DNA of 64,000 bases from Ctena decussata (taxonomy: Eukaryota > Mollusca > Bivalvia > Lucinida > Lucinidae). The stretch's first letter is position 1. Each line of letters begins with the position of its first letter. Of the stretch, positions 12,010-23,241 are shown piece by piece. The stretch is taken from contig OZ022510.1 of assembly GCA_963989385.1 (NCBI GenBank), positions 33,051,448-33,115,447 on the forward strand, read 5' to 3'. The position numbers and the translations under genes were made by a program. The notes under the pieces are model-generated. The model saw only the letters and a program-made list of their open reading frames with translations, searched no databases and had not been told where the DNA came from.

Positions 12010-12052
12010 ATAAATCTTGTCTTGTTTTGTCTTGTCTTGCCTTGTGTAAAAA
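12010..12052. repeat. (CTTGT)n simple repeat
   Basis: Short run of CTTGT/TTGTC units following 'AAATAAATCTTGT'. Low complexity only. Confidence 0.6.
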
Positions 12053-12449
12053 TAAGGCCCTTTATATGTGGCCGTTTTGATAAAAGTGTTCATTGTCTGT
12101 TTGCTGAATTGTCAAAATTTATTCAGTTATTACTTGTATTTGTTCTAAAATGATCAAGTCTGTATTCGTTTATAAACACAACCAATCAGCTAATAAATGC
12201 AGACGGAATAGCAGAAGTCGAGCAAAAAGTGTAGCTGCTGATCAGGCTGCTCCTGCATGTGTTTTTTTTTAGTGTCAAAATAAGATGTTCATGGAATGGC
12301 AACAGTGTAGATCCTGATCAGACTGCTCCTGAATCTGATATGGGTCTGCATTGTTTGCTCATGCTTATCTGTTACAATATTCAGATTTTTAACGGGACAG
12401 TGAGCCGCCTTCTAATTATCCGTTAAAGATTGACAATGTAGGGATTTCT

Positions 12450-14058
12450 ACCCAGATAGCATGCCAACGTTGGGCCAACGTTGGCATAAGGTGTCACCGT
12501 TGGGTGAGCGTTGGCGTTTGGAGTACAACGTTGGCCCAACGTTGGCCCAACGTTACAACAGCTGGGTATACTTTTGCTCTAGGCACACAGGATTTAATTA
12601 TACTTCGACCTATGCTTGTAAAAACTGCATGCTGTGTACATTTTTGTAAAAAAAGTGTGTCTGCCATTAAACGGTGAGCCAACGTTGGGCCAACGTTTGC
12701 ACATGCGTATAAATTTTGCTAAGTTTTACGTGGGTTGAGTAACGTTCGCCCAACGTTCGCCCAACGTTGGGTTAGCGTGGGAAATTGAACATCAGGTTTC
12801 AATGATAATTAGAAATGAATATGAATTTGTCAATTTAATTTTTATATAAAGTCTATGTATCATTCAACTACTCAGTATCATAATCATTATTAAATGGACT
12901 TCTTACTATTTGTTTATTTATTTTTATTTATTACTGTTTGTTTTGGTTTTTCATGCTCTGACTTTGACAAGCGTGTACTAATAATTCTTTGAAAAGATTA
13001 TGAATTTTTGCTTTTATAAATTTTATTGCATAATATAACAATACAGATTTAGGCATAATGATAATATTAATCATAATCTTTGGTTATGTACAATATCTGA
13101 ACCAGGTACATAGAAAAGTGAAGCTCTGTAAGTAATTATCGATCACACAGCAAGGAGTCTTGTTTACTCCGATTTATTCATGAGCAAGGTCTGGTTACCA
13201 AGGAAACGATCCCCATTCAGCAATTAAGCTGTTAATACTTCTGTTATTAATGACTTTCAGATGTACCAGAAGGATTTAACAAGCCAAGTGCTAAACATAA
13301 CTAACTAGGGCTTGGAGGAGCAAAGATTGTGTTCTTAGAATAGGAAACTATAAACGTACGCTCAAAGTCATAACATTCAGCACCATTCAATACTTCAATT
13401 CAATCAGATTGTATTTGATATTTTGTGAGTTTAACATTTCAGCCTGAATGTCTTCGCGCGAAAATCGACCTTAGGCATATGTACTCAAATCAGCCTGCAC
13501 AACTGCGCATGGTGAAATGTAGCTTCACATTTGATTAACCAGGATTCATCAGGCAGATTGAATGTGTACGCGAAGAGGGAATAATATCATAACAAGGTGG
13601 ATATGCGCAGGCTGATTTTAGTCGTAAAGTATATAAAAACCGCATTAAGTGATCAGCAATGCGCAGAATTGTGTATTTGGGATTGCATTTAAAAGTCAGT
13701 ATACGTTTAAATCGCTGACTCTTCTTTGTGGTCATGGATTTAGTTACTTTTACCGGATGCTTCGCAGAGAAGGAGGAATTTGTTATATTTCAAAGTAAAT
13801 ACTGGTTTAAGGTGGCACAACTTGACCCAAAGTGAAATTTTTGCGTTGGCTGGTTGTAAGCCATATATGTGGGCGCAACGTTCGCCCAACGTTGTAGGAA
13901 AAAACTTACAACGTTGGGCCAACGTTGAGCCAACCGTTGGCTCAACGTTCGCCCGATGAGCAAAGTTACGTTTGCCCAACGTTGGCATCCAACGTTGGCC
14001 CAACCAAACTGACCACCTTAAGCCAACGTTGGCCCAACGTAGGCATGCTATCTGGGTA
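12450..14058. mobile_element. Element rich in CCAACGTTGG palindromes, with inverted ends and TA flanks
   Basis: The left end CCCAGATAGCATGCC followed by AACGTTGGGCCAACGTTGG is mirrored at the right end (CCAACGTTGGCCCAACG, then GGCATGCTATCTGGG). TA flanks both ends. Both subterminal zones are packed with the 10-base palindrome CCAACGTTGG and variants (12461-12785 and 13870-14045). The 1.1-kb middle is AT-rich with no transposase recognised. It has cut into the 5' end of the dead esterase relic and is missing from unit B. Confidence 0.75.
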
Positions 14059-14059
14059 A

Positions 14060-14430
14060 GCACTGGCGAAGAATGTGCACCTGCAAATTTGGGATTTTAG
14101 GGCCAGCATTTTGCAATAAAATGGGTTTACGATAATATCAAGTCGGAGGGAATTCGATTAGGATAAGAATATTTGGCGAATCAGCTGGAGGATTAAGTTT
14201 GACCTATCAGCGTCTTAATGCGGGAAACGAAGAGTTGTTTTAAAGAACCACAACTCAAAGTGGAACGTTATGGTCAAACGCCATCACTGCTAACGATCCC
14301 AAGACGATGCTGAAAGGCTTGGAGCTCTAGTAGGATGTAGTCGAACGACATTTGGCTCTGTACAAATTCTAGACACTACACTACACGGTTTTACAAGCAG
14401 TCTGTTCTCTATTCCAATCGGTTCAATATC
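14060..14430 (+). pseudogene. Dead carboxylesterase exon-1 fragment, unit A
   Basis: When frameshifts are allowed, this stretch follows the middle of the esterase exon 1. It covers APANLGF, QHFAIKWVYDNIKS, then FGESAGG in another frame, and later a stretch matching NGLFSVP. It has several stops, including one where CAA (Gln) of the intact gene reads TAA, and short deletions. The 5' end is cut by the CCAACGTTGG-rich element that ends at about 14058. It is not translatable and is a relic of a third esterase gene downstream of copy A. Confidence 0.85.
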
Positions 14431-14750
14431 GTGACGTTGAATTTACGCTAATCTAATGCTATTCTAACGCCATGCACTTAATAAATAATAGTATGCAATT
14501 ATAAGAATAAGCAATACATTATGGTCGCTATACTCATATCACTGTCTCTTACTAGATAATATAGATGTAAGGGAACATAAGATATAAATACTTTCCAGAA
14601 CATTTGTTTGACAAACATGAGACAAAGAGCGTCCTATGAATATCCAATACTTCATTAAGCCAAAGACAAATATGAACACGGCCTTATGCTAGTGAGTTTT
14701 GTCTCCATTTATTTGCACAATATTTGCACCATTGACTGCAGCAACCTGGC
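14431..14750. other. Intergenic, no gene seen
   Basis: Flank of the dead esterase, aligned with 30910-31140 in unit B. No coding signal seen. Confidence 0.6.
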
Positions 14751-14754
14751 CTGG

Positions 14755-14888
14755 AGGTTATAAAACTTGAGTACATTCTCAGACTCAAAATAAAGCACAC
14801 TGATTGGCTGCTTCCGAGCACATGCTCGGAAGCAGCCAATCAGTGTGCTTTATTTTGAGTTTCAGATTATTCTCAAGTTTTATAACCT
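14755..14888. mobile_element. 134-bp foldback (two 37-bp perfect arms plus outer arms)
   Basis: The inner arms 14784-14820 and 14823-14859 are perfect complements around a 2-base loop. The outer arms GAGGTTATAAAACTTGAG and CTCAAGTTTTATAACCTC are also complementary, with small internal loops between. It is a typical hairpin MITE, and there is no match at the same place in unit B (about 31160). Confidence 0.8.
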
Positions 14889-15829
14889 CGGACCCAGTCT
14901 GCTGTAAGACGCTACTAAAGTTTGGCGGTATTGGCGATCAAGGCAAAGAGCGTTAAAATATAAGCCCGCCAATATTAAATTTTCAATACATATACATACG
15001 CACAACATTATAGAGGCTCAGATGAAAAGGAGCACCTGATGAGTATATGAGGTATATTTTAAATCGTTTCATTTAAGAAATAAATTTCATTTTTCCGATG
15101 TTCATGGAATTTTGAACACAATATGGATCGCGTGCAACGTAATCGACGCCCAAATGGCGTTCACTTTAACTTTGCACGGGGCCCTTGTGTTCATACTTCT
15201 ATGAACTTCGGAAAAATGAAATATATCTCTTATATTTAATTCTAAAATTATTTGGAGCATCATTTTCGATTTTTAAGATCAATATTGTTAGAATATACGA
15301 CGACAAGCTGTCACTTACCAACAGGTAAGCCGCTTACATTAAAACGGTCGTCACCATGACATGAAGACCCACAGAACATTACAACGGTCAATGGCGTCTT
15401 TTATTTACATGTGACGCTACCAACGACGTCACTTGACCGACTGTTTTTCATGGAAGTATGAACACCTTCTCCGAAATAAGTTCATCTAAGGAAAGTCAAA
15501 GGGAACGTTAATATTAAACTATACATAGTGTCATCCAATTAGAAAGGCCTCGATGAGGCAATTCTAATAGATCTATACCATAACGTAGGCCCGTCGCAAT
15601 CCGATTATTTTGACAGGTCGGTTGTACCTGCGCTTTACAAAAGCGCGGATCAATATATCAAAGGAGCAGAGGCTATTTACGAAACCGAAGAAAATTTACT
15701 ACATATCAAACATGTCAAAAGCGCGTTTCAGTGCACGGAGTTTTAATTATCCGTCTATGTAAAAGTTATGCCACGGTTTGTCCACCTGTACGGGAGATCA
15801 TCCACGAGCTTTGGTATAGCTATTTTATG

Positions 15830-16045
15830 CTTCCGGTAGGGACTACTGTCCTCGAAAAATGGCTTTCTGCCGAGACTGTCCGTGTGACTCTGCTTCCTGT
15901 CGAGAGCCTCGGCAGGAAGCAGAATCACGCGGACAATCTCTGCAGGAAGCCATTTATCCTGTACAGCAGTCTCAGCAGGAAGCAAGAGATCGCGGACAGT
16001 CTCGGCGGAAGCCAAATATAACGGACAGTCTCTGCAGGAAGCGAA
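15830..16045. repeat. GGACAGTCTC repeat cluster 2, palindromic
   Basis: A central palindrome (CTTCCTGTCGAGAGCCTCGGCAGGAAG, positions 15894-15920) is flanked by GACTGTCC units on the left and GGACAGTCTC units on the right. It is the same family as 11555-11715. Confidence 0.7.
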
Positions 16046-16495
16046 AATTGGCTCATTGTTTTATACCCTATGATGTATTTTATATTGTTTTTATAGAATA
16101 TCCAGATAGTGTCGACTCCGATCAGCTGCCGCGTTTAGCACTGTTTGCCTATATTCTTTTTATGGGACGCTAGACATCAATGGGATAGAGGGTAAACTAA
16201 AAGTACTGATCTTAACCTATTTGCGAACAACATAGACTCAGATCAGCATGTGCATCCGTTCAGTCTGTACATTTTGCGCCAATTTACTCGATGTATACTT
16301 TATGCGAAACACATACGAACAAGCAGGTCAAAGTAGTTGCTGCTTGAGCCTCGACCTCTTTATTGACACCATTACTGTGTAAATTGACCATGTTGACAGT
16401 TTTAGAACGCTTATATACTGAAGGACTTTATAAACGCAACATTTTTATAACGTATCAAGATAAAAAATATTGTTTTAAACAATTTTCATCTTTTT

Positions 16496-19400
16496 AGCTC
16501 ACCTGTCAAGGTGAGCTTATAGTATAGACTTGGTCCGTCGTCCGTCGTCGTCGGCGTCGGCGTCGGCGTCGTCCACAATTTAAACATCTTCTTCTCAGTA
16601 ACCACTGGGTGGATTGAAGCCAAATTTCATATGGAGCCTTAACAGGATGGGGGAACGAAAGTTTATATATTTGGTCCAGGTCACATGACCAAGATGGCCG
16701 CCACGCCCATATATGGTAAAAACCCTTCAAAAATCTTCTTCTCCAGAACCAAAAGGCCTATAACCTTGAATCTTGGTATGTAGCATCGGGCATGCGGGCC
16801 CATCATAATTTATATAAATCATGACCTTGTGATGACCTTGACCTAATTTATGACATGGTCAACTTTGGTATGTTAGGCTTTTATATGGGAAAACGCTTAA
16901 ACGGTGGATTTCTCAGAAACTATTTAAGTCTAAGGTACAATACTTGGTATACATGGTCGACTAAATGACCAGATGAAGATATTATGTCACTAAAGGTCAA
17001 GGTCATTCTGTCGGACCATCCGTCGTCAAGATTTTCAACATCTTCTCCTCTGAAACCACTGGGCCGATTGACGCCAAATTTCATATGGAGTCTCAGTGGG
17101 ATGGGGGAACGAAAGTTTATACCCGGGGTCTGGGTCACATGACCAAGATGGCCGCCATGCCCATATATGATAAAAACCCTTCAAAAATCTTCTTCTCCAG
17201 AACCAAAGAGCCTATGACCTAGAAACTTGGTATGTAGCATCGGGCATGCGGGCCCATCAAAGTTTATACAAATCATGACCTTGCGTTGACCTTGACCTAA
17301 TTTACGGCATGGTCAACTTTGGTACGTTAGGCTTTTATATTGGAAAACGCTTAAACAGTGGATTTCTCAGAAACTATTTAAGTCTAAGGTAGAATACTTG
17401 GTATACATGGTCGACTAAATGACCAGATGAAGATATTATGTCACTAAAGGTCAAGGTCATTCCGTCTGACCATCCGTCGTCAAGATTTTCAAACATCTTC
17501 TCCTCTGAAACCACTAGGCCGATTGAAGCCAAATTTCATATGGAGTCTCAATGGGATAGGGGAACGAAAGTTTATACCTGGGGTCTGGGTCACATGACCA
17601 AGATGGCCGCCATGCCCATATATAATAAAAACCCTTCAAAAATTTTCTTCTCCAGAACCAAAGGCCTATGACCTTGAATCTTGGTATGTAGCATCGGGCA
17701 TGTAGGCCCATCTTAGTTTATACAAATCATGATCTTGCGTTGACCTTGACCTAATTTACGGGATGATCAACTTTGGTACGTTAGGCTTTTATATGGGAAA
17801 ACGCTTAAACAGTGGATTTCTCAGAAACTATTTAAGTCTAAGGTAGAATACTTGGTATACATGGTCGACTAAATGACCAGATGAAGATATTATGTCACTA
17901 AAGTTCAAGGTCATTCCGTCGGACCATCCGTCGTCAAGATTGTCAAACATCTACTCCTCTGAAACCACTTGGCCGATTCAAGCCAAATTTCATATGGAGT
18001 CTCAGTGGGATAGGGGAACGAAAGTTTATACCCGGGGTCTGGGTCACATGACCAAGATGGCCGCCACGCCCATATATGGTAAAAACCCTTCAAAAAATTT
18101 CTTCTCCAGAACCAAAAGGCCTATAACCTTGAAACTTGGTATGTAGCATCGGGCATGCAGGCCCATTATATTTTATACAAATCATGACCTTGCGATGGCC
18201 TTGACCTAATTTATGACATAGTCAACTTTAGTACGTTAGGCTTTTATATGGCAAAACGCTTTAACAGTGGTTTTCTCAGAAACTATTTAAGTATTAGGTA
18301 CAATACTTGGTATGCATGGTCGACTAAATGACCAGATGAAGATATTATGTCACTAAAGGTCAAAGTCATTCCGTCGGACCATCCGTCGTCAAGATTTTCA
18401 AACATCTACTCCTCTGAAACCACTGGGCCGATTGAAGCCAAATTCAATATGGAGTCTCAGTGGGATGGGAGAACGAAAGTTTATACCCGGGGTCTGGGTC
18501 ACATGACCAAGATGGCCACCATGCCCATATATGGTAAAAACCCTTCGAAAATCTTCTTCTCTAGAACCAAAAGGCCTGTGACCTTGAAACTTGGTATGTA
18601 GCATCGGGCATGCTGGCCCATCATAGTTCATACAAATGATGACCATGTGTTGACCTTGAATTAACTGACGACATGGTCAACTTTGGTATGTTAGGCTTTT
18701 ATATGGGAAAACGCTTATACAGTGGATTTCTCAGAAACTATTTAAGTCTTAGGTACAATACTTGGTATACATGGTCGACTAAATGACCAGATGAAGATAT
18801 TATGTCACTAAAGGTCAAGTTCATTCCGTCGGACCATCCGTCGTCAAGATTTTCAAAACATCTACTCCTCTGAAACCACTGGTCTGATTGAAGCGAAATT
18901 TCATATGGAGTCTAAGTGTGATCAGGGAATAAAAGTTTGTTCTCAGGGTCTTGACCAAGATGGCCGCCATGCCTGTATATGGTAAAACCCCTTCAAAATC
19001 TTCTTCTCCAGAACCAAAAGGTGTATGACCATGAAACTTGGTATGTAGCTTTTGGCACTCAAGCCCATCATAGTTAATACAAATGATTGTGCGTTGACCT
19101 TGACCTAATTTATGACACTGTCAACTTTGGTACATTATGTCGGCTTTTATATGGGAAAATGCTTAAACAGTGGATTTTTCAGAAACTATTCAAGTCTAAG
19201 GTGCAATATTTGGTATATATGGTTGACTAAATGACCAGATGAAGATATTTTGTCGTTAAAGGTCAAGGTCATTCTTTGACTTTTGTACAAGGTCATTGAG
19301 ATTCTGTCACCCGTCAACATTTTCAAACATCTTCTCAGTGGCCACTAGGGTCAATTGAAGCCATATTTCATATTGAGCTTCACCGGCTTAAAGGAACCAT

Positions 19401-19879
19401 AGTTTGTTCAGATGGTCTTGGTCACTTGACCAAGATGGCCACCATGCCCATATATGGTAAAAAATTTTCAAACGTCTTTTTCTCGAGAACCGAAAGGCCT
19501 ATAACCTTGAAACTTGGTACCGGTATGTAGCATTGGGCACTCAGGCCCATCATAGTTTATACAAATGATTACTGTGTTTCATATATTTTGGAGCTTTAAT
19601 ACTGGGTCAAAGGAATCAAAGTTTGTTCAGACGGTCATGGTCGTCTGAACATGGTGGCCGCCACATCCATTTATGATAAAAACCCTTGAGAAATCTTTGT
19701 CCAGAAACAAAGGCCCAGTGACCCTGTGGCTTGGTATATAGAATTGGGACTCAACATTAATCCCCAAGGGAGGGGGGTTATCTGCCCCTGCCCTGGTGCT
19801 ATATACATGTATAAAAGCATTAAAATATATACCAGGACCAAGTGTCAGGTGAGCTACAGGACCATTGGTCCTCTTGTTT
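16496..19879. mobile_element. Helentron/HINE-like non-autonomous element with tandem core
   Basis: The left end AGCTCACCTGTCAAGGTGAGCT is itself a palindrome. The right end has GTCAGGTGAGCT (complement of the left end with one mismatch), then a hairpin AGGACCATTGGTCCT and CTTGTTT. The uninterrupted duplicate at about 20890 reads CTTTTTGTTGTTTTGAG, which places the insertion in a T-run with no target duplication. Short subterminal inverted repeats, a 3' hairpin, a (GTCGGC)n tract (16533-16575), a tandem core and insertion in T-rich DNA all match Helitron-type (Helentron-associated) elements. No Rep/helicase is present. Confidence 0.75.
16981..19250. repeat. Tandem core of about 454-bp units
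   Basis: The phrase GATGAAGATATTATGTCACT recurs, with its ATTATG at 16981, 17435, 17889, 18344, 18799 and (diverged) 19247; the spacings are 454, 454, 455, 455 and 448. Further partial units lie before and after. The open frames of 60-84 aa inside recur at the same spacing and are not genes. Confidence 0.9.
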
Positions 19880-20454
19880 GTTGTTTTGAGAGACTGTAGA
19901 AAAATTATAAGGCTCCGGTTCTGTAGAAGAGACTTGCTTGCTATCGCTTACTCGTTTCTTACGAGGAAACCTTAACTATTAGTTAATGACCTCCTTGTCG
20001 ACACTTAAACATATGAAATCCAAATTAATCTGCACAAGCAAACACATTTGAACACTTGTGTCAAAGGACAAAAGAACGAAATATTTTCAGAACGTGTTCG
20101 AGAAGACGATATTTCTTAACTTTTGAAAGGACATTAAAAACCGTTTTCGAGTATATACGTGCACGTTAAACTAAGTTCGCTGTCACGTTGTCAAACACAC
20201 AAACGTGTACCCAGCCACGCTGTACTGACGTATGACCGACCATTTAAGCATCTGTCGAAGGAGTACATAGTTCCATGACCTCAATTCTCGCTGCGAACGC
20301 ACTTAGTCTATCAGCTGAGCTATGACATTTTTTTTTCTCTACCAAAAGTGTATTATGGTCTTTAACCAATTTATGCCCAGTGAAATCATCTAACATAATA
20401 TATATTATAAGATGGGTCCATTCATCATTTAAGAGGTGTCTAGTGTATCTTCGT

Positions 20455-21370
20455 TTTTATCGTTTTTATAGACTATGCAAATAGTGTCGACTCCGATCAG
20501 CTGCCGCGTTCTGCACTGTTTGCCTATACCCTTTTTATGGGACGCTAGACATTAATGGGATAGAGGGTAAACTAATAGTACTGATCTAAACCTATTTGCG
20601 AAAAAACATAGACTTAGATCAGCATGTGCATCCGTTCAGTCTGTACATTTTGCGCCAATTTATTCGGTATGTATTTAATCCGAAATGGACAGGAACAAGC
20701 AGGTCAAAGTAGTTTACTGCTTGAGCCTCGACCTCTTTATTGACACTGTTACTGTGTAAATGGACCATGTTGACAGTTTTAGAATGCTTATATACTGAAG
20801 GACTTTATAAACGCAACACTTTTATAACGTGTGTAAAAGCATTTATCAGGATAAAATATTACATAAACGTTATAAACCATTTTGCCACTTTTTGTTGTTT
20901 TGAGAGACTGTAGAAAAATTATAAGGCTCCGGTTCTGTAGAAGAGACTTGTTTGCTATCGCTTACTCGTTTCTTACGTGGAAACCTAAATTAGAACACTA
21001 GTGAATAACCTCTCTGTCGACACTCAAACATATAAAATGCAAATTAATCTGCACAAGCAAACACATTTGAACACTTGTGTCAAATGACTATAAAACGAAC
21101 ATTTTCAGAACGTGTTTGAGAAGACGATTTTTTTTTAACTTTTGAAAGGACATTTAACCTTTTTTTTGGAATATATACGTGCACGTGAAACTAAGGTCAG
21201 TGCTGTCTCGATGTCAAACACACAAACTCGTACCCACCCACGTTGTACTGACGTATGACCGACCATTTTAGCATCTGTCGAAAGAGTACTTAGTTCCACG
21301 ACCTCAGTATTCGCTGCGAACGCACTTAGTCTATCAGCTGAGCTATAGCTTTTTTTTTTATACCAAAACA
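20455..21370 (+). repeat. Local duplication, second copy (uninterrupted)
   Basis: Matches 16080-16495 joined to 19880-20360 and preserves the empty insertion site near 20890. Ends in the same tRNA-like stretch and a T-run. Confidence 0.8.
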
Positions 21371-21794
21371 TATATATCAAGGTGAATGAATATACTTTCA
21401 GGGGAAGCTATTCTGCCATTTTTTCACTTTGCTTTCCTTCCCAATAGGGGTCAACCCTTTAACGGAAATAATTTTCCAGCGGGCACATGACGTCAAAACG
21501 ATGTCATTGCAACGTCATGTGCCTGCTGGACTGCTCATATAGGAGCAATTCTTTCCTTTAAGAGTAGTCCCCTGTTTTGAAGGAAAGCAAACTGAAAGTC
21601 ACGAAAATTGTTGCATCTTGTAAAAGTGGCGAAAAACATGTGCCTTAAAACTATGATAAAATATGCTCAAACTTCCTGCGACCTCCGATACCCGGTTATC
21701 AGGTTAACCTGGCTGACTACTTGACCTAAGTCCGACTTTTCCGTTTTTAAAGTTATTCAGTATAGGGATTAAACTAAAGATACATCCAGAGTTA
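21371..21794. other. Upstream region of esterase copy B
   Basis: Contains a fragment of the family 'GGTGAATGAATATACTTTCAGGGGAAGC' (21381; relatives at 53492 and, inverted, at 32400-32500). A short inverted pair CAGCGGGCACATGACGTCA / AACGTCATGTGCCTGCTGGA lies at 21478-21530. No convincing TATA box or initiator was recognised before the start codon. Confidence 0.5.
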
Positions 21795-21854
21795 GTGGAT
21801 CGATTATATAGAGTCAAAAGGAATATTCAGTGGTGGACCCTAAATATTTTAATA

Positions 21855-22908
21855 ATGAAAATGCTGTGTTTTCATAAATTCATAGCGGTGCTTTTAATAT
21901 CTGTAAAATTTATAAGTTCTGTTTGTGCTAATGCCGCGCCCACTGTTGAAACAAAATTAGGAACAGTTGTAGGATCAGTCAAAGAAGTCAATGTTTTTGG
22001 CAAACAAATGAAAGTGGATAGGTTTCACGGTATACCCTATGCCGAACCCCCGGTAGGTGCGCTCCGCTTTCAAAAGCCGGTTCCGAAGAAATCCCTGACG
22101 TCACCATTTGATGCGTCAAAGCATGGGAATATTTGCTATCAGCTGAAGATGTTCCCTGATGAAGGGATGACGTACAGTGAGGACTGTTTACTTCTGAACA
22201 TCTACGCACCGGCTGACAGAAAGAAAGATCTAGCTGTGATGGTTTGGATTCATGGTGGCGGATTTTCAACCGGTGCCTCAAATTATTACATTTCAGACAC
22301 GTTGGCGGCTTATGGTGACGTCATTATAGTCACCGTCAACTATAGGGTGACACTCTGGGGTTTTCTTAGTACCGGTGACGAGCATGCGCCTGGAAATCTG
22401 GGACTTTGGGACCAGCATTTGGCAATCAAATGGGTCCATGATAATATTAAGTCGTTTGGAGGGGATCCAAATACAGTGACGGTGTTCGGCGAATCGGCTG
22501 GTGGAATAAGCACGACTTATCAGAGCCTTTACGGCGGCAACAAGGGGTTATTTCAAAGAGCTATTGCACAAAGTGGAAGTTTATGGGTAACATACATCAA
22601 AGACCCGAAAAAAGACGCGCTTAAACTTGGACAACTGGTAGGGTGTGAACAGACCGAGTCCGGCCCCCTTGTGCAATGTTTACAAAGTTTATCTGCTGAG
22701 ATTCTAGACGAGACTCTGAATAATTATACAAATGGCTTGTTTAGTGTTCCTTTCCCTTTCCTACCGAGCACCGACGGGGAGTTTTTCAGAGAACTACCAC
22801 GTGACTTGCTATTTTCAGAAAACGATGGTCGGTCTTTCTTCTCTGAGATTGATTTTATGTCTGGTCTGACTGGCGAGGAAGGTGTGATCATGCTCAGTGC
22901 CTTTACAG
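21855..22908 (+). CDS. Carboxylesterase copy B, exon 1 (signal peptide, nucleophile Ser, catalytic Glu)
   Basis: This starts the complete esterase copy, a type-B carboxylesterase predicted to hydrolyse ester bonds outside the cell. I chose the ATG at 21855 because MKMLCFHKF plus a hydrophobic run to SVCANA is a good signal peptide. An in-frame ATG at 21795 would add 20 polar residues in front. Seen in order (numbering from 21855): the EDCLLLNIY signature near 110, oxyanion-hole HGGGF near 133, nucleophile elbow GESAGG with Ser about 214, a Cys pair about 264/275, and catalytic Glu about 342 in GEEGV. The loop between the first Cys pair has no Trp, unlike the choline-binding Trp84 loop of cholinesterases, so a general carboxylesterase is more likely than a true cholinesterase. 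The exon ends at 22908 with donor GTACAT. With 25681-26176 and 27103-27346 it gives about 597 aa, a normal length for the family. Confidence 0.92.
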
Positions 22909-23010
22909 GTACATGTATTTGAAAAACGCCTTACAAAGGCGCAATTCCATTTGATAAATGCCTGGTAAAGGCGCAATTCCATTCCTACCTGGAAATCAGC
23001 AAGTTCAAGC

Positions 23011-23241
23011 TTCCAACACAACAAAACAAACTGGCTTGTGCGTCCAGCGAAGACTCAGACCAGCCTGGACATCCACCCAGTCTAACCAGAGTCTTTGCTG
23101 AGCGCTTATAGGGTAGCTAAGAGTCCAAGCTAGCTCCATGCGGACGGCGAATACTCTGATAAGATTGAGCGGATGCCCAGGCTAATCTTAGTCTTCACTG
23201 GGCGCACATGCCACTTTGCTGGTTTTGTCATGTCGCGGGTC
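23011..23241. mobile_element. GAGCCGCGAC MITE copy 4
   Basis: Left end eroded (ACAACAAAACAAACTGG), right end TTGTCATGTCGCGGGTC. In esterase B intron 1, no match in copy A at this position. Confidence 0.75.

Larger units (their letters stand above)
1..15590 (+). repeat. Segmental duplication, unit A (esterase copy A plus 3' flank)
   Basis: Unit A aligns in order with 21.7-31.43 kb. Matching parts are esterase exons, intron blocks (1545 with 24840), the intron tract at 3490, the minisatellite at 9600, the pseudogene at 14060, and the terminal stretch 'TAGTGTCATC...AGGCCT' near 15530. The left end is outside the window. The extra length compared with unit B comes from inserted elements. Confidence 0.85.
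16080..20360 (+). repeat. Local duplication, first copy, split by the 16496-19879 element
   Basis: 16080-16495 plus 19880-20360 together match 20455-21370. Shared landmarks are GTGTCGACTCCGATCAGCTG, GACTGTAGAAAAATTATAAG, and a tRNA-like stretch (AGTCTATCAGCTGAGCTATG read on + , an A-box on -) near its right end. Confidence 0.8.

Noticed and set aside
17438..18646. Series of 60-84 aa open frames with similar proteins on both strands
   Set aside because: They recur at the 454-bp spacing of the tandem core, appear on both strands, and have no domain; artefacts of repeat composition.
16981..19250. CRISPR-like regular repeat spacing
   Set aside because: Units are about 454 bp and contiguous, with no short repeat/unique spacer pattern, and the window is eukaryotic.
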